From contig JAUUYI010000062.1 in the NCBI GenBank assembly GCA_030590525.1, positions 1-9,047 of the forward strand: a DNA stretch of 9,047 nt. The letters run 5' to 3'. The notes under the pieces were generated by a model. It did not search any database and had not been told where the DNA came from. It saw nothing but the letters and a program-made list of their open reading frames with translations. Position 1 is the stretch's first letter; each line of letters opens with the position of its first letter. The position numbers and the translations under genes were made by a program. Of the stretch, positions 5,791 to 9,047 are shown one piece after another. The DNA is from Sedimenticola sp. (GTDB lineage Bacteria; Pseudomonadota; Gammaproteobacteria; Chromatiales; Chromatiaceae).

Positions 5791-7575
5791 ATGTATCCAG
5801 AATACTTCGGGTTGAAAGAGGCATCTTTCTCCATCACCCCGGACCCACGCTACCTGTACCTCAGCCACCAGCACCAGGAGGCCCTGGCCCACCTGCTCTA
5901 CGGCGCTACCGAAGGTGGGGGGTTCGTACTCCTCACGGGTGAAGTGGGCACCGGTAAGACCACTGTTTGCCGGGCTTTTCTGGAGCAGCTGCCGGATTTC
6001 GTGGATGTCGCGCTGGTACTCAATCCGGCACTCACGGTTCAGGAACTGCTGCATACCGTGTGCGATGAACTGGGCATCGACATCCCTGCCGACGTGGGCT
6101 CCAGCAGAGTGCTGGTGGATCGGCTCAACCACTATCTGCTGCAGGCCCATGCCAAGGGCAGGCACTCGGTGCTGCTGATCGACGAGGCCCAGAACCTGAG
6201 CCCGTCGGTGCTGGAGCAGATCCGGCTGCTGACCAACCTGGAGACCCATCGGCACAAACTGCTGCAGATCTTTCTGGTCGGTCAGCCGGAATTGAGAGAT
6301 GTGCTGCAGCAACCCGGGCTGCGGCAACTGGCCCAGCGAATCACCGCCCGCTACCATCTGCGACCGCTCTCTTCGGCTGAGACCGGCGACTATATCCGCC
6401 ACCGCCTGGCCGTGGCCGGCGTCAGCCGTCGCCTGTTCAAACCGGCAGCACTGCGTCGTATCCACCACCTGACCGGCGGCATACCCCGCCTCATCAATAT
6501 CCTGTGCGACCGGACACTGCTCGGGGCCTACGTGACCCAGCGAAAGATCGTCGACAACAGGATAGTCAATCGAGCCTTTCGCGAACTCAGCGGAGAGCAT
6601 GCCACATTGAAACGGCGATCGCGACTGCATCCGTCGTGGCTGATACTGCTGTTTACGATACTGGCTACCGGGGCCGGCCGGCTGGGTGACAACAACGACT
6701 GGAAGGTGAAACTGCCCACACTTACCCAGGACCAACCGAAACCAGATGCCATACCGGACAAGAAAGGTCCAATCATCCGTACGGGTTCTGATACCCTGGC
6801 TGAGACAGGGGGGCCAGCTACCCCTCCGCCTCCACCCCCGGAACCGGTTTCCCAGCCGGTGGCGCAAGTGGCCGCAGAGCCCATACCCATACCCGCTGAA
6901 CCGGCTGCCGCTCCAACCATACAACCGGGACCAGAGATAGCTTCGCCCGCCTCCCCACCCCCAATAGAAGAGGCGATCATGGATCGACAAACGGCCATGG
7001 CCAGACTGGCCGCACACTGGGAGATATCGCCTCCGCCCCCGGAGTCAACCAATCCGTGTGGTCTCACCGAACAACAGGGGGTACGCTGCCGCCAGGGCAG
7101 GGGCAGCTGGGACGATATCCGTGCCTACGACCGTCCAATGTTGATAGAACTATCCACCGAAACGGGGAAAAAGGGTTATGGAGTGCTGGTGGGCATCGGC
7201 CCGACCCGTGCCCTGCTGGAAACGGGCTCGGCACAGACCGAGCTTCCGCTGCGGCAACTGAAGCGCTACTGGAAGGGTCGATTCATTATGCTCTGGCGCC
7301 CCCCCCCAGGCGGCGATACCCTGGTCGGCCCGGGCTCTCCCGCCGCATATGTAGACTGGCTCAGGCGAACGCTGGCCAGGACGGGAGCCCGACTGGACGG
7401 TGATGAAGGCAGCACCTCACCCACACTATTCGACCCGGCCTTGAGCCGGGCCGTCAGGGCATTTCAACAGCGCCATGGCCTGAAGATGGACGGACTGGCC
7501 GGACCCGAGACCCTGATTCAACTGAACAATGCGGCTAACCTGCCAAACATCCCCCGCCTGGAAAAAACGGGATGA
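5791..7575 (+). CDS. gspA: GspA/ExeA-type AAA+ ATPase with peptidoglycan-binding domain
   Basis: GspA works with GspB at the inner membrane to help the type II secretion secretin GspD pass or assemble through peptidoglycan. This 594-residue protein shows the family order. The cytoplasmic AAA+ ATPase spans about 1-265 (typical MYPEYFGLKEASFSITPDPR start, Walker A GEVGTGKT at 50-57, Walker B LLIDEAQ at 128-134, sensor-like FLVGQPE at 161-167). A membrane segment follows at about 282-298, then a proline-rich periplasmic linker at about 340-392. A C39-peptidase-like domain lies at about 423-506 (C423, GSWDDIRAYDRP, LWRPPPG), and a C-terminal PG_binding_1 domain at about 518-578 (AVRAFQQRHGLKMDGLAGPET). 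It is somewhat longer than the roughly 550 residues of ExeA. A C9 run (7299-7307) encodes part of LWRPPPG. The ribosome site is weak. gspB follows after 103 bp; other gsp genes must be elsewhere. Confidence 0.93.
   Translation: MYPEYFGLKEASFSITPDPRYLYLSHQHQEALAHLLYGATEGGGFVLLTGEVGTGKTTVCRAFLEQLPDFVDVALVLNPALTVQELLHTVCDELGIDIPADVGSSRVLVDRLNHYLLQAHAKGRHSVLLIDEAQNLSPSVLEQIRLLTNLETHRHKLLQIFLVGQPELRDVLQQPGLRQLAQRITARYHLRPLSSAETGDYIRHRLAVAGVSRRLFKPAALRRIHHLTGGIPRLINILCDRTLLGAYVTQRKIVDNRIVNRAFRELSGEHATLKRRSRLHPSWLILLFTILATGAGRLGDNNDWKVKLPTLTQDQPKPDAIPDKKGPIIRTGSDTLAETGGPATPPPPPPEPVSQPVAQVAAEPIPIPAEPAAAPTIQPGPEIASPASPPPIEEAIMDRQTAMARLAAHWEISPPPPESTNPCGLTEQQGVRCRQGRGSWDDIRAYDRPMLIELSTETGKKGYGVLVGIGPTRALLETGSAQTELPLRQLKRYWKGRFIMLWRPPPGGDTLVGPGSPAAYVDWLRRTLARTGARLDGDEGSTSPTLFDPALSRAVRAFQQRHGLKMDGLAGPETLIQLNNAANLPNIPRLEKTG
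7299..7307 (+). repeat. C9 homopolymer inside gspA
   Basis: Nine consecutive C encode the proline run of the LWRPPPG motif at codons 503-506. A one-base slip here would keep the ATPase, the membrane segment and most of the C39-like domain but lose the C-terminal peptidoglycan-binding domain. Confidence 0.9.
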
Positions 7576-7678
7576 CAACTGAGGTTCCTGCGAAATACCC
7601 CCTCTCCCCCCGGGAAAGGAAATTCAGGCATTTTGCAAGAATCCCAACCGACGGAACATTATTTCTGAAAACCAGCAG

Positions 7679-8503
7679 ATGTCCTACATACTCGAAGCGC
7701 TGAAAAAATCGCAGCAGGAACGGGAACTTGAGAAGGTCCCCACACTCGCAACAGTGATTCCCGCCAGTGCCGGAAAAACGGGCGAGACCAACCGGCTGTT
7801 GCCCCTTGCCCTGCTGCTGGCCGTCCTGGCAATACTGCTCGCACTCTACGCCGTCCTGGGAGGGTATTTCACCACCCAGAACGCGGGGGACCAACCCTCC
7901 AGTGCCCCAGCCCCCCTCATCCCGACCCAGCCAGCCGCACCACCTCCCACTGCCATAGCTACCACCCCGCCTCTGCCCCAGCCTACCCCCGCACAGAGGC
8001 AGCAGGGTAGCGACAAAAATGGCCCGGAGACCAATCCACAGCAGCACTCAAAAAAGAGCGGCGCCCCCTTCCCATCCCCGGCAGAGACAGCGCCTGCTGG
8101 AGAGCGCCTGGAAACAGCTCGGCCAACTGCCGCCGAACTGAGACAGGAACTGCGCGAAGTACAGCGGATGCTGGAGCAGAAGGAAGCGGTCTCCGCCACC
8201 CCTCCCAAAGGCAAATCGTTAGCCGTGGAGCCCACCCCCCCCCCGGGAGAGCCAATGGCTGAAAGCAGTGGTCACAACCTGGGCTCGGCACAGACACTCC
8301 CGGATGCTGTGCAACAGCGTCTGCCGCAGCGGCGCATGAGCGTACTCTCCTACGCCGAAGACCCGGCAAAGCGTTTCATCATCCTCAATTCTGAAAAGGT
8401 CAACGAGGGTAATACCGGCAGAGACGGGCTGACGGTGGTAACGATCCAGCCGGAGGGGGCCGTACTCAGTTTCGAGGGCCACCTGTTTTTCCAACCTCTG
8501 TAG
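7679..8503 (+). CDS. gspB: GspB, general secretion pathway protein B
   Basis: GspB is the partner of GspA. The pair forms an inner-membrane complex that supports secretin assembly in type II secretion, with GspB reaching into the periplasm. The 274-residue product starts with the characteristic cytoplasmic motif MSYILEALKKSQQERELEKV plus PTL. A membrane helix follows at about 40-62, then a long low-complexity linker rich in proline, alanine and glutamine at about 66-145. A short helix with coiled-coil character lies at about 150-170 (AAELRQELREVQRMLEQKEA). The C-terminal T2SSB-type domain spans about 207-274, with QRRMSVLSYAEDPAKRFIIL and the terminal LSFEGHLFFQPL typical of the family. It lies 103 bp after gspA on the same strand and is probably co-transcribed. 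A C10 run (8235-8244) in the linker could shift the frame before the terminal domain. The ribosome site is weak (gaaaa, 7667-7671). Confidence 0.93.
   Translation: MSYILEALKKSQQERELEKVPTLATVIPASAGKTGETNRLLPLALLLAVLAILLALYAVLGGYFTTQNAGDQPSSAPAPLIPTQPAAPPPTAIATTPPLPQPTPAQRQQGSDKNGPETNPQQHSKKSGAPFPSPAETAPAGERLETARPTAAELRQELREVQRMLEQKEAVSATPPKGKSLAVEPTPPPGEPMAESSGHNLGSAQTLPDAVQQRLPQRRMSVLSYAEDPAKRFIILNSEKVNEGNTGRDGLTVVTIQPEGAVLSFEGHLFFQPL
8235..8244 (+). repeat. C10 homopolymer inside gspB
   Basis: Ten consecutive C, followed by GGG, encode prolines at codons 186-189 just before the conserved C-terminal domain. It is the longest mononucleotide run noticed in the window and a likely site of replication slippage or sequencing error. 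Confidence 0.9.
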
Positions 8504-8516
8504 CCCACGATCATAA

Positions 8517-8551
8517 TTGACAGTTCTCAATGCGGCAGGCTGATTTATAAC
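8517..8551 (+). promoter_or_regulatory. weak promoter candidate before the small membrane protein
   Basis: A perfect TTGACA (8517-8522) is followed by TATAAC (8546-8551). The spacing of 23 bp is too long for a standard sigma-70 promoter, and the better-spaced hexamer at 8541 is poor. It could allow the gene at 8589 some transcription independent of gspAB, but the evidence is thin. Confidence 0.2.
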
Positions 8552-8588
8552 GTAGTGTTTTGCTTGGTTTTGAACGGGGCTTCAGCAT

Positions 8589-9011
8589 ATGGATCGATTC
8601 ACACGCAACTACTCTATTTTCCTTGCCGTCCTGGTCCTGCTGCTGCTGGGGTGGGGGCTCTATGAAGACCCGGCGGTATCCGAGCTCAATGACCGACTGG
8701 AGGCAGACCCTGAAGTCTCAGCCTATCCCTACCCGTTCCGGGTCCTGAGCGTGGAGAACGGCATCGCCAGCATGCAGACCCCCCGTTCCAGCGCATTCCC
8801 TGTGATCCAGATGCTCGGCCTGCTCTACCCTCAGTTGGCTGGGCGCCCCCAGGATGACAAGGAGCTGATGGCCGCTCAGGAGGTACTGGCCAGCGCCCAA
8901 AAGCGCTCCGCTGCCATCGTCCTGGAATCGCCTGAGGTAAAGCGCATACACTGGGTGCTGGATAAAGACTGGCTGACCCAACACGGGGTACAGGTGGGGC
9001 TGGGGCGTTAG
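8589..9011 (+). CDS. small membrane-anchored protein of unknown function, downstream of gspB
   Basis: This 140-residue protein was not recognised. It has one N-terminal membrane segment (about 8-24, YSIFLAVLVLLLLGWGL), followed by a mostly acidic-then-helical soluble part. That part includes DDKELMAAQEVLASAQKRSA (about 89-108) and a C-terminal stretch with WVLDKDWL. The single anchor resembles the topology of GspB, and it starts 85 bp after gspB on the same strand. It may therefore be co-transcribed and act near the same complex; that is inference from position only. The ribosome site is weak (gggg about 10 bases upstream). Its TAG stop abuts sequence resembling ends of the MITE-like family at 9013-9047. 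No catalytic motif was seen. Confidence 0.75.
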   Translation: MDRFTRNYSIFLAVLVLLLLGWGLYEDPAVSELNDRLEADPEVSAYPYPFRVLSVENGIASMQTPRSSAFPVIQMLGLLYPQLAGRPQDDKELMAAQEVLASAQKRSAAIVLESPEVKRIHWVLDKDWLTQHGVQVGLGR

Positions 9012-9012
9012 G

Positions 9013-9047
9013 GCGAGCCCTTAGGGGTTGTCCAACAATAACTTCCC
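9013..9047. mobile_element. ends of MITE-like element(s), cut by the window edge
   Basis: From 9023 inward the sequence agrees with the end of the 2021-2181 element at 15 of 20 positions in register, including nine identical bases aacaataac (9034-9042). Directly before it, gcgagccct (9013-9021) equals the outer nine bases of the other end. The simplest reading is a divergent element starting at 9023 and running beyond the window, perhaps inserted next to an older end. Only one side is visible. Confidence 0.5.

Noticed and set aside
5749..7017. Open frame of 422 codons on the minus strand opposite gspA
   Set aside because: It lies antisense to the highly conserved GspA ATPase, has a low-complexity G/W/R/Q composition, and has no signature of its own.
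1..9047. Defence island, prophage, toxin-antitoxin or other novel multi-gene system
   Set aside because: All eight supported genes are envelope or secretion proteins or unknowns. No integrase, nuclease, toxin, antitoxin or phage structural signature was seen.

Overview
The window looks like a piece of a GC-rich gammaproteobacterial chromosome. It carries a gammaproteobacterial-type GspA/GspB pair (accessory proteins of type II secretion), an MlaA outer-membrane lipoprotein, Lol-type lipoprotein signals, and several GTAG-headed palindromic repeats of the REP type. The sequence alone does not fix genus or species. I see no rRNA, tRNA, CRISPR array, integrase or transposase gene.

Layout. Positions 1-205 hold no gene but a cluster of palindromic repeats, one of them followed by a T-run. 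An unknown exported protein (206-1144, minus) and an unknown membrane-anchored protein (1327-2013, plus) diverge from a 182-bp region that contains eight copies of a 7-bp tandem repeat. The plus-strand gene converges on a two-gene minus-strand operon, a predicted periplasmic alpha/beta hydrolase (2991-4310) followed six bases later by mlaA (2181-2984). The gap between the convergent genes is almost exactly filled by a 161-bp MITE-like inverted-repeat element (2021-2181). Upstream of the hydrolase is a 335-bp gene-free stretch with an AT-rich leader and another REP-like hairpin. Then comes a minus-strand seven-bladed WD40 lipoprotein (4646-5638), whose C-terminal tail is written in a palindromic repeat. 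Divergent from it run gspA (5791-7575), gspB (7679-8503) and a small unknown membrane-anchored protein (8589-9011). The window ends in what look like ends of elements related to the one at 2021-2181.

Biology. Most products act in the cell envelope. MlaA and its hydrolase partner probably handle mislocalised or damaged outer-membrane phospholipid. GspA and GspB are the inner-membrane ATPase/peptidoglycan-binding pair that helps the type II secretin cross or assemble in the wall. The WD40 protein is a predicted outer-membrane lipoprotein scaffold. The three unknown proteins all have an N-terminal signal or anchor. The most notable non-coding signal is a small non-autonomous element family, with a full copy at 2021-2181, a lone end at 5660-5676 and a divergent end at 9023-9047. 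Two of these abut stop codons and one sits just before a start codon. No defence system or other clearly new multi-gene system is visible. The best leads are the repeat family, the hydrolase-MlaA pair, the repeat-encoded WD40 tail, and the long poly-C tracts in both gspA and gspB.
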